Source: AG-339-G14 sp902553315 (lineage in GTDB: Bacteria > Pseudomonadota > Gammaproteobacteria > Magnimaribacterales > AG-339-G14). From it: a DNA stretch of 64,000 bases. Shown piece by piece: positions 1 through 8,149 of the stretch (its first letter is position 1; each line of letters starts with the position of its first letter). Under the pieces are notes generated by a model that saw only the letters and a program-made list of their open reading frames with translations, did no database searches and was not told the DNA's origin. A program made the position numbers and the translations under genes. The stretch lies in NCBI GenBank assembly GCA_902553315.1, contig CACDKN010000001.1:372001-436000 (forward strand), written 5' to 3'.

Positions 1-865
1 TCATCTCAATAAAGTAGAATTCTGAATCTTTATACAAAAATTCAAATGTCCCAACACCCTTATATTTCATTTTTTTTAAACAATTTATGCAAAGATCAAA
101 TAATTCATTTTTTTTGTTCTCATCTAAATCCCATGCCGGAGCTTCTTCGACAATTTTTTGGTTTTTTCGTTGAATTGAACAATCTCTTTCAAAAAAGTGA
201 AGTGCATTTCCAAAATTATCTGCGATAACTTGAACCTCTATGTGACGAGGATTTTCAATAAATTTCTCTAAATAAATCTCATCACTTCCGAAACTATTTA
301 AAGCCTCTTGTTGGGTAATTCTCATACTTGATAAAAGTTCTTCTTCTTCTCTTACAATCTTAATGCCTTTTCCACCGCCACCCGCAGCAGCTTTTATGAG
401 AAGTGGGTAGCCAATTTCATTTGCAATTTCAATTGTTTCTCTATTTGTTGCAGAAACTCTCCCGCTTCCTGGAACACATTGTAATCCAGCTGATGTAGCC
501 ATTTCTTTGGCAGAAATTTTGTTTCCCATTATCCTTATTGATTCAGGATCTGGGCCTATAAAAGTGTATCCACTGGCCACTACTTGATCAGCAAAATGAT
601 CGTTTTCAGCCAGAAACCCAACTCCTGGATGAATTGCATCAACTCCGGATACTTCACATGCACTTATCAATGTTGGGATGTTTAAATAGCTTTTATTTGA
701 TTGTGCTGGACCTATACAAATTGCTTCATCAGCCATTTTTACATGCTTTAGCTCTTTATCAGGTTCAGAGTAAACTGCTACCGATTCGATTCCCATTTCT
801 TTGCATGCCTTTAGAACACGAAGAGCTATCTCACCTCTATTGGCAATTAATATTTTTTTAAACAT
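1..865 (-). CDS. accC: Biotin carboxylase subunit of acetyl-CoA carboxylase, 3'-truncated by window edge
   Basis: AccC carboxylates the biotin on AccB with ATP and bicarbonate, the first half of the acetyl-CoA carboxylase reaction in the cytoplasm. Reading the minus strand from ATG 863-865 gives about 288 uninterrupted residues. They begin MFKKILIANRGEIALRV, the standard biotin-carboxylase N-terminus, and include the glycine-rich ATP-grasp loop (AAAGGGGKGIKIV), ENPRHIEVQV, the ERDCSIQRKNQK segment and EFYFIEM at the edge. The C-terminal third lies outside the window. It starts 2 nt after the accB stop and is surely cotranscribed with aroQ-accB. The usual HPGYGFL motif reads HPGVGFL here, a minor oddity. 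Family assignment is secure. Confidence 0.95.
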   Translation of the reverse strand, partial: MFKKILIANRGEIALRVLKACKEMGIESVAVYSEPDKELKHVKMADEAICIGPAQSNKSYLNIPTLISACEVSGVDAIHPGVGFLAENDHFADQVVASGYTFIGPDPESIRIMGNKISAKEMATSAGLQCVPGSGRVSATNRETIEIANEIGYPLLIKAAAGGGGKGIKIVREEEELLSSMRITQQEALNSFGSDEIYLEKFIENPRHIEVQVIADNFGNALHFFERDCSIQRKNQKIVEEAPAWDLDENKKNELFDLCINCLKKMKYKGVGTFEFLYKDSEFYFIEM

Positions 866-867
866 TT

Positions 868-1335
868 TTAATCTATGATGAAAAGGGTTTGACCGAATTC
901 AACAGGCTCTGCATCTTCAGGAACTATTTCTAGTATAGTTCCACTAAAGTCTGCCTTAACTTCGTTCATCATTTTCATTGCTTCAATGATACAAAGAACA
1001 TCCCCTTCATTTACCTTATCACCAACTTTAACAAAGGTATCTGCTCCAGGATTAGGCGCTCCATAAAAAGTACCCACCATAGGAGATTTAATTTCTTTTC
1101 CAGCAGCTACTTTAGGAATATCAGCTGGAAGATCATTTTTAACTTTATCTTCCTGTTGGTTTTCTGAACTAGTTTCTATAGATTTTTCAACAGGAATTTG
1201 TGGAACCATAGTCTGAGTGGCAACAGAACCAGATTTAACTAATTTTACTGATTCTTCACCTTCTTTAATTTCAATTTCGTTTAAATTTGAGCTTTCTAAC
1301 ATCTCAATTAATTTTTTAACTTTTCTTATGTCCAT
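868..1335 (-). CDS. accB: Biotin carboxyl carrier protein of acetyl-CoA carboxylase
   Basis: AccB carries the covalently bound biotin that shuttles CO2 from biotin carboxylase to the carboxyltransferase. The 155-aa protein has the usual layout: a short N-terminal domain (MDIRKVKKLIEMLESSNL), a variable linker rich in P, Q, E and K, and a C-terminal biotinyl domain holding the biotinylation motif EAMKMMNEV, where the lysine between the two methionines is modified. Its start directly abuts the aroQ stop and accC follows 2 nt after its own stop, the common gammaproteobacterial aroQ-accB-accC order. The ligase that modifies it, BirA, is also encoded in this window (40168-40962). Confidence 0.96.
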   Translation of the reverse strand: MDIRKVKKLIEMLESSNLNEIEIKEGEESVKLVKSGSVATQTMVPQIPVEKSIETSSENQQEDKVKNDLPADIPKVAAGKEIKSPMVGTFYGAPNPGADTFVKVGDKVNEGDVLCIIEAMKMMNEVKADFSGTILEIVPEDAEPVEFGQTLFIID

Positions 1336-1779
1336 CTACAAGTCTCCTATTTTTTTAATTGCAAAATTTAATGCGCTTATATAGCTTTCTTCACCTAATC
1401 CAGAAATTACTCCTAGAGCTATATCGGAAAAGAATGACTTTTCTCTAAATTTTTCTCTTCCAAATATATTGCTTATGTGAATTTCTATCATTGGTATGTC
1501 GACTCCTAAAATGGCGTCCCTCAAAGCCACACTTGTGTGAGTAAAAGCGCCAGGGTTGAAGAGAATAATTTTAACTTTTTCATTTTTAGCAGCCTGAATT
1601 CTATCTACAAGCTCGTGCTCAGCATTACTCTGAAAGCAGATAAGCTCTTCATTAAAGTTTTGCGCATGCTGAGCAAGGCTTTCTTCAATTTCTTTTAATG
1701 ATTTCTTTCCATAAATGTCCTCTTCTCTTGAGCCTAAGAGATTAAGATTTGGACCATTCAACAGGAGTATTTTTGACAT
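1336..1779 (-). CDS. aroQ: 3-dehydroquinate dehydratase, type II
   Basis: AroQ removes water from 3-dehydroquinate to give 3-dehydroshikimate, step three of the shikimate pathway. The 147-aa length is normal for the small dodecameric type II enzyme. Visible signatures are the N-terminal LLNGPNLNLLGSRE with the catalytic tyrosine just after it (DIYG), the NPGAFTHTSVALRDA active-site segment, and EIHISNIFGREKFREKS with the catalytic histidine. It is the first gene of the aroQ-accB-accC operon. A candidate promoter (TTGAAT-17-TAAAAT) lies immediately upstream. Confidence 0.96.
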   Translation of the reverse strand: MSKILLLNGPNLNLLGSREEDIYGKKSLKEIEESLAQHAQNFNEELICFQSNAEHELVDRIQAAKNEKVKIILFNPGAFTHTSVALRDAILGVDIPMIEIHISNIFGREKFREKSFFSDIALGVISGLGEESYISALNFAIKKIGDL

Positions 1780-1787
1780 TTTTAGTG

Positions 1788-1816
1788 ATTTTATGAGATT
1801 TTAATATTAAATTCAA
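1788..1816 (-). promoter_or_regulatory. Candidate sigma70 promoter for aroQ-accB-accC
   Basis: On the minus strand TTGAAT (1816-1811) is followed after exactly 17 nt by TAAAAT (1793-1788). The predicted transcription start falls only a few bases upstream of the aroQ ATG, so the leader would be nearly absent. Such boxes also arise by chance in AT-rich DNA, so this is moderate evidence. Confidence 0.45.
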
Positions 1817-1831
1817 AGGAATTCGAAGAAA

Positions 1832-2242
1832 TTAGATGGAGATTCGTTTTGTTTCTTTATTAAAACAAATCTTATTATCGAAACAACCCTGATATTCTAA
1901 TTGAATTTGTTCATTCGAAACATAGTCAAAAGATTTAAAGCTAATAACAAAATTTTCGTCCAATATTTCTTGTTCTCCAAAAAATTTGTCTTTTTGAATT
2001 ATTGTTTTGCCAATAATTTTAAACTTGATCGCTTTACTGTCTTTTAAAATTTTTAGTTTGTTCTTATAGACATAGACGTCTTCAAGTAGAATAAAGTTTA
2101 TATAATAATTATTCCCTTTTTTTGAAATATTAAAATCTATCGCCTGTTTTGAAGAAGGATAGCTGTTGCCAAAAAAGTCATCTGAACTTAATGCTAAAGA
2201 AAAAGTCACAGTAAAAATTAATAAGTGTTTTAATAAATTCAT
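1832..2242 (-). CDS. Exported stand-alone DsbD-alpha-like (thiol:disulfide interchange N-terminal) domain protein
   Basis: The 136-aa protein starts with a cleavable-looking signal peptide (MNLLKHLLIFTVTFSLALSS) and so should act in the periplasm. Near its C-terminus it has YQGCFDNKIC, matching the DsbD-alpha motif YQGC-x5-C whose two cysteines pass electrons to periplasmic partners such as DsbC or CcmG-type proteins. In classical DsbD this domain is fused to eight membrane helices and a thioredoxin domain. Here the ORF ends about 20 residues after the motif, so those parts are absent and no transmembrane partner lies next to it. It sits between the aroQ operon (same strand, 52-nt gap) and divergent ilvD. 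Function is inferred from the motif. Confidence 0.7.
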   Translation of the reverse strand: MNLLKHLLIFTVTFSLALSSDDFFGNSYPSSKQAIDFNISKKGNNYYINFILLEDVYVYKNKLKILKDSKAIKFKIIGKTIIQKDKFFGEQEILDENFVISFKSFDYVSNEQIQLEYQGCFDNKICFNKETKRISI

Positions 2243-2313
2243 GAATTTAAATTTTAATTAAACAAACTTCATTTAGAAGATAAAATAAAAATTATAAAAC
2301 TAAAAAAATAAAG

Positions 2314-3978
2314 ATGAGCAAAAAAAGAAAATTTTCTTCTCCGCTTGTAGATGGGCCTGAACAAGCTCCGTCAAGATCAATGTTGAGAGCTGCAGGATTT
2401 TCAGATGAGGATTTTAATCGTCCTCAAGTAGGAGTGGCTTCTACTTGGTCTATGGTAACTCCTTGCAATATGCACATTAACGATCTAGCGACTTTGGTTT
2501 GCAACTCAATTGATAAAGAGGATCTCAAATCAGTTCTTTTCAATACTATAACTATTTCTGACGGAATTTCCATGGGGACTCTCGGAATGAGATACTCTTT
2601 AGTTTCAAGAGAAGTCATTGCTGATTCGATTGAAACTGTCGTCGGCTGTCAATCTTTTGATGGAGTTGTTGCAATTGGTGGTTGTGATAAAAATATGCCA
2701 GGTTGTTTGATGGGCCTTGGGAGACTAAACAGACCCTCAATTTTTGTCTACGGTGGCTCCATTAGACCAGGTGCTAATCACACAGATTTGGTAACTGTTA
2801 TGGAAGGAGTTGGAAGCTATACTAGTAATAAGATTTCAGAGGATGAGTTAATCGCCATTGAGAAAACAGCTCTTCCTGGCCCTGGATCTTGCGGCGGAAT
2901 GTACACAGCTAATACTATGGCGTCAGCTATTGAGGCGTTAGGCATGAGCTTGCCTGGAAGTAGTTCACAAGACGCAGTTTCCGAAGCTAAAAAAATTGAT
3001 TGTAAAAAAATTGGAACTGCAATGAATTATTTATTAGAGAAGGATATTAAACCTTCAGACATAATGACAAAAGCTGCTTTTGAAAATTCAATAAGAGTCA
3101 TAATCGCATTGGGCGGTTCGACTAATGCAGTGCTGCACTTATTAGCTATGGCACATACTGTTAATGTTCCCCTTGCTATAGATGACTTTGAAAAACTTGG
3201 AAAAGATAGTCCTGTTTTAGCTGATTTAAGACCCTCGGGACATTATTTAATGTCTGAATTAAACGAAATCGGCGGAGTTCAACCTTTGATGAAAATGCTT
3301 TTAGAAGAAGGACTTCTCAATGGAGAATGTATGACTGTTACAGGTAAAACTTTAGAAGAAAATTTGGATAAAGTAAAACCTTATCCAAAATCCCAAAAAA
3401 TTATTTCGCCTATTTCGTCGCCAATCAAAACAGATAGTCATTTAAGAATTTTAAAAGGTAACTTAGCCGAAGATGGCGCAGTAGCAAAAATTACTGGCAA
3501 AGAAGGAACAAGCTTTACTGGAACTGCGAGGGTGTTTAATTCAGAAGAAGAAACCTTAGAAGCAATTTATAATTCAAAAATAAATCCCGGTGACGTAATA
3601 GTTGTTAGATACGAAGGTCCTGTTGGGGGTCCGGGTATGCGGGAGATGCTTAAGCCAACATCTGCAATTATGGGCAAAGGAATGGGTGATAAAGTCGCTT
3701 TCATAACAGATGGAAGATTTTCTGGTGGATCTCACGGCTTTGTTGTGGGGCATATAACACCTGAAGCAGCTGAAGGAGGTCTAATTGGACTTCTAGAAGA
3801 TGGAGATCAGATTACCATAGACGCAATTGAAGGAAAAATCGACGCCAATCTTTCTCAAGAAGAAATTCTAAAAAGAAGAAAATCTTGGTGTAATCCCAAG
3901 CCCTACAATAAGAAAGGGGTTTTGTCTAAATACGCAAGAGTTGTAAGTTCAGCATCTTTAGGAGCAATTACCGATTAA
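2314..3978 (+). CDS. ilvD: Dihydroxy-acid dehydratase
   Basis: IlvD dehydrates 2,3-dihydroxy-isovalerate and -methylvalerate to the 2-keto acids preceding valine and isoleucine. The 554-aa protein shows the iron-sulfur cluster motif GGCDKNMPGC near residues 121-130, the second cysteine motif PGPGSCGGMYTANTM near residues 189-203, and the C-terminal GRFSGGSHG typical of the IlvD/Edd family. The length fits the shorter IlvD branch. It is separated from ilvBHC (9.1-12.5 kb) by unrelated genes, so branched-chain synthesis is split over two loci. The ATG at 2314 follows a very A-rich leader with no clear Shine-Dalgarno sequence. Confidence 0.96.
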   Translation: MSKKRKFSSPLVDGPEQAPSRSMLRAAGFSDEDFNRPQVGVASTWSMVTPCNMHINDLATLVCNSIDKEDLKSVLFNTITISDGISMGTLGMRYSLVSREVIADSIETVVGCQSFDGVVAIGGCDKNMPGCLMGLGRLNRPSIFVYGGSIRPGANHTDLVTVMEGVGSYTSNKISEDELIAIEKTALPGPGSCGGMYTANTMASAIEALGMSLPGSSSQDAVSEAKKIDCKKIGTAMNYLLEKDIKPSDIMTKAAFENSIRVIIALGGSTNAVLHLLAMAHTVNVPLAIDDFEKLGKDSPVLADLRPSGHYLMSELNEIGGVQPLMKMLLEEGLLNGECMTVTGKTLEENLDKVKPYPKSQKIISPISSPIKTDSHLRILKGNLAEDGAVAKITGKEGTSFTGTARVFNSEEETLEAIYNSKINPGDVIVVRYEGPVGGPGMREMLKPTSAIMGKGMGDKVAFITDGRFSGGSHGFVVGHITPEAAEGGLIGLLEDGDQITIDAIEGKIDANLSQEEILKRRKSWCNPKPYNKKGVLSKYARVVSSASLGAITD

Positions 3979-4016
3979 GTGCTTTAAATAATTTAAATTT
4001 AGCCCATAATAATTAA

Positions 4017-4340
4017 ATGAGTGAAATTATTGAATTAACTGATGAGAATTTTGAGACTCAATTAAAATCAGCTGATAAGCCAGTTTTAGTAGATTATTGG
4101 GCGGAATGGTGTGGGCCATGCAAAATGGTTGCACCTGTTTTAGAAGAACTATCAGAAGAATTGAAGGATAAACTGACAATTGCAAAATTAGATGTCGATA
4201 ATAATAAAGATTCTGCAATAAAGCAGAAAGTTATGAGCATTCCAACTTTGATCTTGTTTAAAAATGGAGATCCGATAGATCAAAGAATTGGTGCTTTGAC
4301 TAAAAGTCAATTGAAAGAATTTTTAGAGCAACATATTTAA
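4017..4340 (+). CDS. trxA: Thioredoxin
   Basis: This is the cytoplasmic disulfide reductant for enzymes such as ribonucleotide reductase. The 107-aa length is canonical. The active site is WCGPCK near residues 31-36, and the cis-proline loop SIPTLILFKNG is present. It lies between ilvD and rho on the same strand. The trxA-rho neighbourhood is a conserved gammaproteobacterial arrangement, supporting an orthologous rather than a specialised thioredoxin. Confidence 0.96.
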   Translation: MSEIIELTDENFETQLKSADKPVLVDYWAEWCGPCKMVAPVLEELSEELKDKLTIAKLDVDNNKDSAIKQKVMSIPTLILFKNGDPIDQRIGALTKSQLKEFLEQHI

Positions 4341-4442
4341 ATATTTACTAGACCTTTATAATTATAAGTGATAGATTTTATTTGTAACTTTCAGTTGCAA
4401 GAGTAATTCCAGCAATTTTTTTCAATTTATTTTTAAAAACAT

Positions 4443-5705
4443 ATGCATTTAGGCGAACTTAAAGCCAAACCTGTCGAAGAATTGATCGGTATAGCCGAGG
4501 GAATGGGTATTGAAAATATAGCCAGATCAAAAAAACAAGACGTAATTTTTAATATTCTTAAATCTCATTCAAAAGGGGGCGAAGATATTGAAGGAGAAGG
4601 CGTTTTAGAAATTCTAAATGATGGTTTTGGTTTTCTTCGTTCACCAACTTCTTCATACTTAGCTGGTCCAGATGACATCTATGTTTCGCCAAGTCAAATT
4701 AGGAGATTTGGGTTAAAAACTGGAGATTCTATTTCAGGAAAAATTCGTCCACCAAAAGATGGAGAACGATACTTTGCTCTATTAAAAATCGACCAAATAA
4801 ATTTTGAGAATTCTGACAAGACAAAAACCAAGTTAGCTTTTGAGAACCTTACTCCACTTTTTCCAGAAGATCGTTTAGTAATGGAATCGGGAAATGGAAC
4901 TACCGAAGACCTTTCGGCTCGTATAATTGATTTAATTTCTCCCACTGGAAAAGGACAAAGAGGATTAATAGTTTCGCCGCCAAAAGCTGGAAAAACTCTT
5001 CTCCTTCAAAGTATTGCCCATTCAATAGAGAAAAATAGCCCAGATAGTATTCTTATGGTTTTACTTATTGATGAAAGACCTGAAGAAGTTACTGACATGA
5101 CTCGATCAGTTAAGGGTGAAGTGATCGCGAGTACTTTTGATGAACCACCCTCGCGTCATGTTCAGGTAGCAGAAATGGCGATAGCTAAAGCTAAACGACT
5201 AGTTGAATCAGGAAATGACGTAATAATTTTACTAGACTCTATTACTAGACTTGGAAGGGCATATAACTCTACTCAAGCATCTTCAGGGAAGATACTTACA
5301 GGTGGAGTAGACGCCAATGCGCTAGAAAAACCAAAAAGATTTTTTGGAGCTGCAAGAAATATTGAAAACGGCGGAAGCTTGACAATCATTGCTACTGCTT
5401 TAGTTGATACAGGATCAAGAATGGATGAAGTTATTTACGAAGAGTTTAAAGGCACAGGTAATCAAGAAATTCACTTAGACAGGGCAATTGCTGAAAAAAG
5501 AATTTTTCCAGCAATAAATATAAGAAGGTCTGGCACTAGAAGAGAAGAACTAATCACAGACGAAATGGATTTAGCAAGGACAAATATTTTAAGAAAACTT
5601 CTTCATGAGATGGAAGACACTACAGCTACAGAATGGCTAATTGATAAATTAAGAAAGCATAAAACAAACAACGAATTTTTCGATTCGATGAAAAAATCTA
5701 AGTAA
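4443..5705 (+). CDS. rho: Transcription termination factor Rho
   Basis: Rho is a hexameric RNA-dependent ATPase that terminates untranslated transcripts. The 420-aa protein has the N-terminal helical domain (MHLGELKAKPVEELI), the cold-shock-like RNA-binding domain (GVLEILNDGFGFLRS, about residues 53-67), the Walker A loop PPKAGKTLLLQ (about 178-188), Walker B DVIILLDSITRLGRAYN, and the secondary RNA-binding Q/R-loop regions. The start matches the family N-terminus. The roughly 100-nt leader after trxA could hold the autoregulatory region known upstream of rho in enterobacteria, but I see no decisive structure. The last 8 nt overlap the convergent rsmD. Confidence 0.97.
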   Translation: MHLGELKAKPVEELIGIAEGMGIENIARSKKQDVIFNILKSHSKGGEDIEGEGVLEILNDGFGFLRSPTSSYLAGPDDIYVSPSQIRRFGLKTGDSISGKIRPPKDGERYFALLKIDQINFENSDKTKTKLAFENLTPLFPEDRLVMESGNGTTEDLSARIIDLISPTGKGQRGLIVSPPKAGKTLLLQSIAHSIEKNSPDSILMVLLIDERPEEVTDMTRSVKGEVIASTFDEPPSRHVQVAEMAIAKAKRLVESGNDVIILLDSITRLGRAYNSTQASSGKILTGGVDANALEKPKRFFGAARNIENGGSLTIIATALVDTGSRMDEVIYEEFKGTGNQEIHLDRAIAEKRIFPAINIRRSGTRREELITDEMDLARTNILRKLLHEMEDTTATEWLIDKLRKHKTNNEFFDSMKKSK

Positions 5706-6276
5706 TTTTTTTTCTTAGTAATCTATAAGATTTTCTACCCATAGTTTTTTCTTTAAATATTTCGTAATCTGCGATAAGAAAATCCAAATTTATTTTCTTT
5801 TCAGTTTCTAGATAAAAAACTGTATTTAATTTATAAATTTTTTTTTCTTCAATTAAATTAAATACCTTTTCAACAAAATTCTTTTCAAAAGGGGGGTCTA
5901 TGAAAATTAAATCATATGAAAATTTAGAATCATTTTTTTTAAACCAACCTTCATAACCTTCATTAAATACATTAAAAGCAATGCGATCTGTCATATCGAT
6001 TAAATTTTTTTTAAGTCTTTGAGAGGCACGAACATCCTTTTCTATAAAATCTACTTTCTTTGCTCCTCTCGATAAAGATTCAAGACCCATTGCGCCCGTT
6101 CCTGCAAAAATGTCTAGGCAGTTATAGTTTCTTAAATCGTTTCCCAACCAATTGAAAACCATTTCTTTTGCTCTATCAGGTGTTGGTCTTAATTTTGAAT
6201 TAATCTCAAAAGAAATTTTTTTTCCTTTCCATTTTCCTCCAATGATCCTAATCTTTCCTTTTTCCATCTCAGCCAT
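5698..6276 (-). CDS. rsmD: 16S rRNA (guanine(966)-N2)-methyltransferase
   Basis: RsmD methylates G966 of 16S rRNA during 30S assembly. The 192-aa class I SAM methyltransferase shows IRIIGGKWKGKKI at the N-terminus, PTPDRAKEMVFNWL, the SAM-binding loop LDIFAGTGAMGLESLSRGA, and the catalytic motif IFIDPPF typical of N2-guanine/N6-adenine enzymes. Its 3' end overlaps that of rho by 8 nt in convergent orientation. ATG at 6276 was used; the methionine three codons later is an alternative. Confidence 0.92.
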   Translation of the reverse strand: MAEMEKGKIRIIGGKWKGKKISFEINSKLRPTPDRAKEMVFNWLGNDLRNYNCLDIFAGTGAMGLESLSRGAKKVDFIEKDVRASQRLKKNLIDMTDRIAFNVFNEGYEGWFKKNDSKFSYDLIFIDPPFEKNFVEKVFNLIEEKKIYKLNTVFYLETEKKINLDFLIADYEIFKEKTMGRKSYRLLRKKIT

Positions 6277-6322
6277 AAATGAATTATTATATTAACTGTA
6301 GACACTTTTTACCCAATATCTT

Positions 6323-6778
6323 ATGCAAGAAGAATTTTTATCAATTTTAAGAACTACGAAACAGACAGTGTTTATTATGTCCGCTGAGAAGAATGATATT
6401 AGAAGGGCCGTTACAGTTTCTTCAGTTACCTCGCTTTCGCTAGATCCGCCAATGATAATTGTTTGTATAAATAAGAATGCTTCAATTCATCAAATTCTAG
6501 AGGAAGGAAGAAAGTTTTGTTTGAATTTACTCAGACGCGATCAAAAAAACTTAGCAAATTTATGTAGCGGTCAAGATGATGGAGAAAAAAGATTTTCTTT
6601 GGGAGAATGGCACTCCCATGATCCAGTTTATTTGGAGAGCGCTCAATCAAATATTTTTTGTTCAATAGAGGAGCTAATCCCTTTTTCTAGTCACTCCTTA
6701 GTAATTGGGAAAGTGTATGAGCTTAATCATTCAGGAGATAAAGATCCTCTTATATATCAAGACGGAGATTATGAATAA
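6323..6778 (+). CDS. Flavin reductase-like (HpaC-type) domain protein
   Basis: The 151-aa protein is a complete flavin-reductase-like domain of the small-subunit type that supplies reduced flavin to monooxygenases or uses bound FMN. Visible hallmarks are RAVTVSSVTSLSLDPPMIIVCINKNASIHQIL at the N-terminal half, FCLNLLRRDQ, and the C-terminal DPLIYQDGDY, the usual end of this fold. No partner oxygenase is adjacent. The physiological substrate is unknown. The next gene begins 8 nt before its stop, indicating cotranslation. Confidence 0.82.
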   Translation: MQEEFLSILRTTKQTVFIMSAEKNDIRRAVTVSSVTSLSLDPPMIIVCINKNASIHQILEEGRKFCLNLLRRDQKNLANLCSGQDDGEKRFSLGEWHSHDPVYLESAQSNIFCSIEELIPFSSHSLVIGKVYELNHSGDKDPLIYQDGDYE

Positions 6779-7169
6779 ATTAAATCTATTTTTATTTTTA
6801 TTGATGTATTCAGCTTTAGTTTTTTCTAGCCCTGAGGTTTACTTTATAAGTCCCAAAAATGGAGAGGTGGTTAACAGTCCTGTGACAGTTAAATTTGGTT
6901 TAAAAGGTTACGGCATTGCTCCCGCAGGAATAAATTTTCCAGAAACTGGTCACCATCATTTATTACTCAACTTAACTGAACTCCCCGATTTAAAATCAAG
7001 CATACCTGCAGACGAAAATCACATTCATTTTGGGAAAGGACAAACAGAAACACTCTTGGAATTAAAACCTGGTGAATATAGTCTTCAGTTACTGTTAGGT
7101 GACTGGATGCATGTCCCGCATAATCCGCCGATCTTATCTGAAAAAATTAAAATTATTGTCAAAGATTAA
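6771..7169 (+). CDS. Exported DUF4399 family protein
   Basis: The 132-aa product starts with a signal peptide (MNKLNLFLFLLMYSALVFSS), then has VYFISPKNGEVVNSPVTVKFGLKG, a histidine-rich ETGHHHLLLN segment, and LGDWMHVPHNPP near the end. This is the pattern of the DUF4399 family, whose function is not established. The histidines may bind a metal, but this is inference. I chose the ATG at 6771 because it places the signal peptide at the N-terminus; a longer in-frame extension from 6705 would only re-read the preceding gene. It overlaps the flavin reductase stop by 8 nt. Confidence 0.8.
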   Translation: MNKLNLFLFLLMYSALVFSSPEVYFISPKNGEVVNSPVTVKFGLKGYGIAPAGINFPETGHHHLLLNLTELPDLKSSIPADENHIHFGKGQTETLLELKPGEYSLQLLLGDWMHVPHNPPILSEKIKIIVKD

Positions 7170-7171
7170 AA

Positions 7172-7363
7172 TCAATAGCAATTTTTGTTTTTACAAAAAA
7201 TACTTTCACCGTCTTGAAAAGAATTTTCTTCAGGAATATATCTTGAACACTTCGAACACTTAACTACCTTAGTAACTTCGGATGTATTTTGTGTAGTCTT
7301 AAGAAATTCTGCTAGCCCATAAAGAAAAGTTACGAAGAGTAAAAGAAAGAATAGGTTTAACAT
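7172..7363 (-). CDS. Small membrane-anchored zinc-ribbon protein (PP0621-like)
   Basis: The 63-aa protein has one N-terminal transmembrane helix (MLNLFFLLLFVTFLYG) followed by two CxxC-type pairs: CSKCSRYIPEENS and CKNKNC near the end. This layout of helix, linker and four-cysteine knuckle with the phrase YIPEEN resembles the small PP0621-like family found in proteobacteria, which has no known role. It follows bamD by 5 nt on the same strand and is probably cotranscribed with it. Confidence 0.6.
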   Translation of the reverse strand: MLNLFFLLLFVTFLYGLAEFLKTTQNTSEVTKVVKCSKCSRYIPEENSFQDGESIFCKNKNCY

Positions 7364-7368
7364 TTTAG

Positions 7369-8121
7369 TTAAATTTTTTCTTTGTATGCTTTCAATACTT
7401 CTTCTGCTTCTTGCGCAAGGTCTTCTTTTCCAAGTTCATTGTAAGCAATTATTGAAATTTCCAAGGCTTTGAGTACCTCTGGAGTTTTGGACATGTGTTG
7501 GATGATATAGTTAGCTCTATTGATTGCTGCTACATAAGCTTTTCTTTCAATATAATATTCTGCGATATAAATTTCTTGTTTAGCAATTAAATTTCTTAGG
7601 AAAATCATTCTTTGCCTTGCATTTCCGGCATACTCACTTTCGGGGTATCTAGTAAGAAATTCACTTAGATCATCAAAAGATTCTTTTGCTTTACTTAAAT
7701 CTCTTTTGTAAGTCATATCTCCTAAAAAAGGAAGATCTCCAAAAAAAGTTTGATCATCAGTAAATTTTGCTAAGCCCTTTAAATAAAAAGCATATGGAGT
7801 ATTAGGATGTCGAGGATGCAGACTTATAAATCTATCAGCGGCAGAAATAGCTGCTTCAAATGAAGAACTTTTATAGTAGGCGAAAATTAGTTCGGATTGA
7901 GCTTGTTCTGCATACTTACCAAATGGAAATTGTTTTTCAAGCGCTTCGAGACTCAAAATTGCCGCAGCATAATTTCCTGTTTTAAGCCTGCTTTGTGCTT
8001 GATCGTATAAATCCTTTTCTATCATTTCTATCGTTACTTTTTCGCCGTCATCAGATGCACAAGAGATTACGAAAAATAATAGAATTAAAACGTTAAAAAT
8101 TTTTTTCTTAAGAAGATTCAT
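7369..8121 (-). CDS. bamD: Outer-membrane assembly lipoprotein BamD
   Basis: BamD is the essential lipoprotein of the BAM complex that folds beta-barrel proteins into the outer membrane. The 250-aa product begins with a lipoprotein signal (LILLFFVISCAS, lipidated cysteine near residue 21) and continues as tetratricopeptide repeats, with the family phrases YDQAQSRLKTGNYAAAILSLEALEKQFPFG, AYYKSS and FLTRYPESEYAGNARQRM. Its divergent position next to rluD is the usual gammaproteobacterial arrangement and strengthens the call. It proves a diderm cell envelope, consistent with lpxC in this window. Confidence 0.93.
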   Translation of the reverse strand: MNLLKKKIFNVLILLFFVISCASDDGEKVTIEMIEKDLYDQAQSRLKTGNYAAAILSLEALEKQFPFGKYAEQAQSELIFAYYKSSSFEAAISAADRFISLHPRHPNTPYAFYLKGLAKFTDDQTFFGDLPFLGDMTYKRDLSKAKESFDDLSEFLTRYPESEYAGNARQRMIFLRNLIAKQEIYIAEYYIERKAYVAAINRANYIIQHMSKTPEVLKALEISIIAYNELGKEDLAQEAEEVLKAYKEKI

Positions 8122-8149
8122 AATTTGGACTATTCTATCATTAGAAAAT

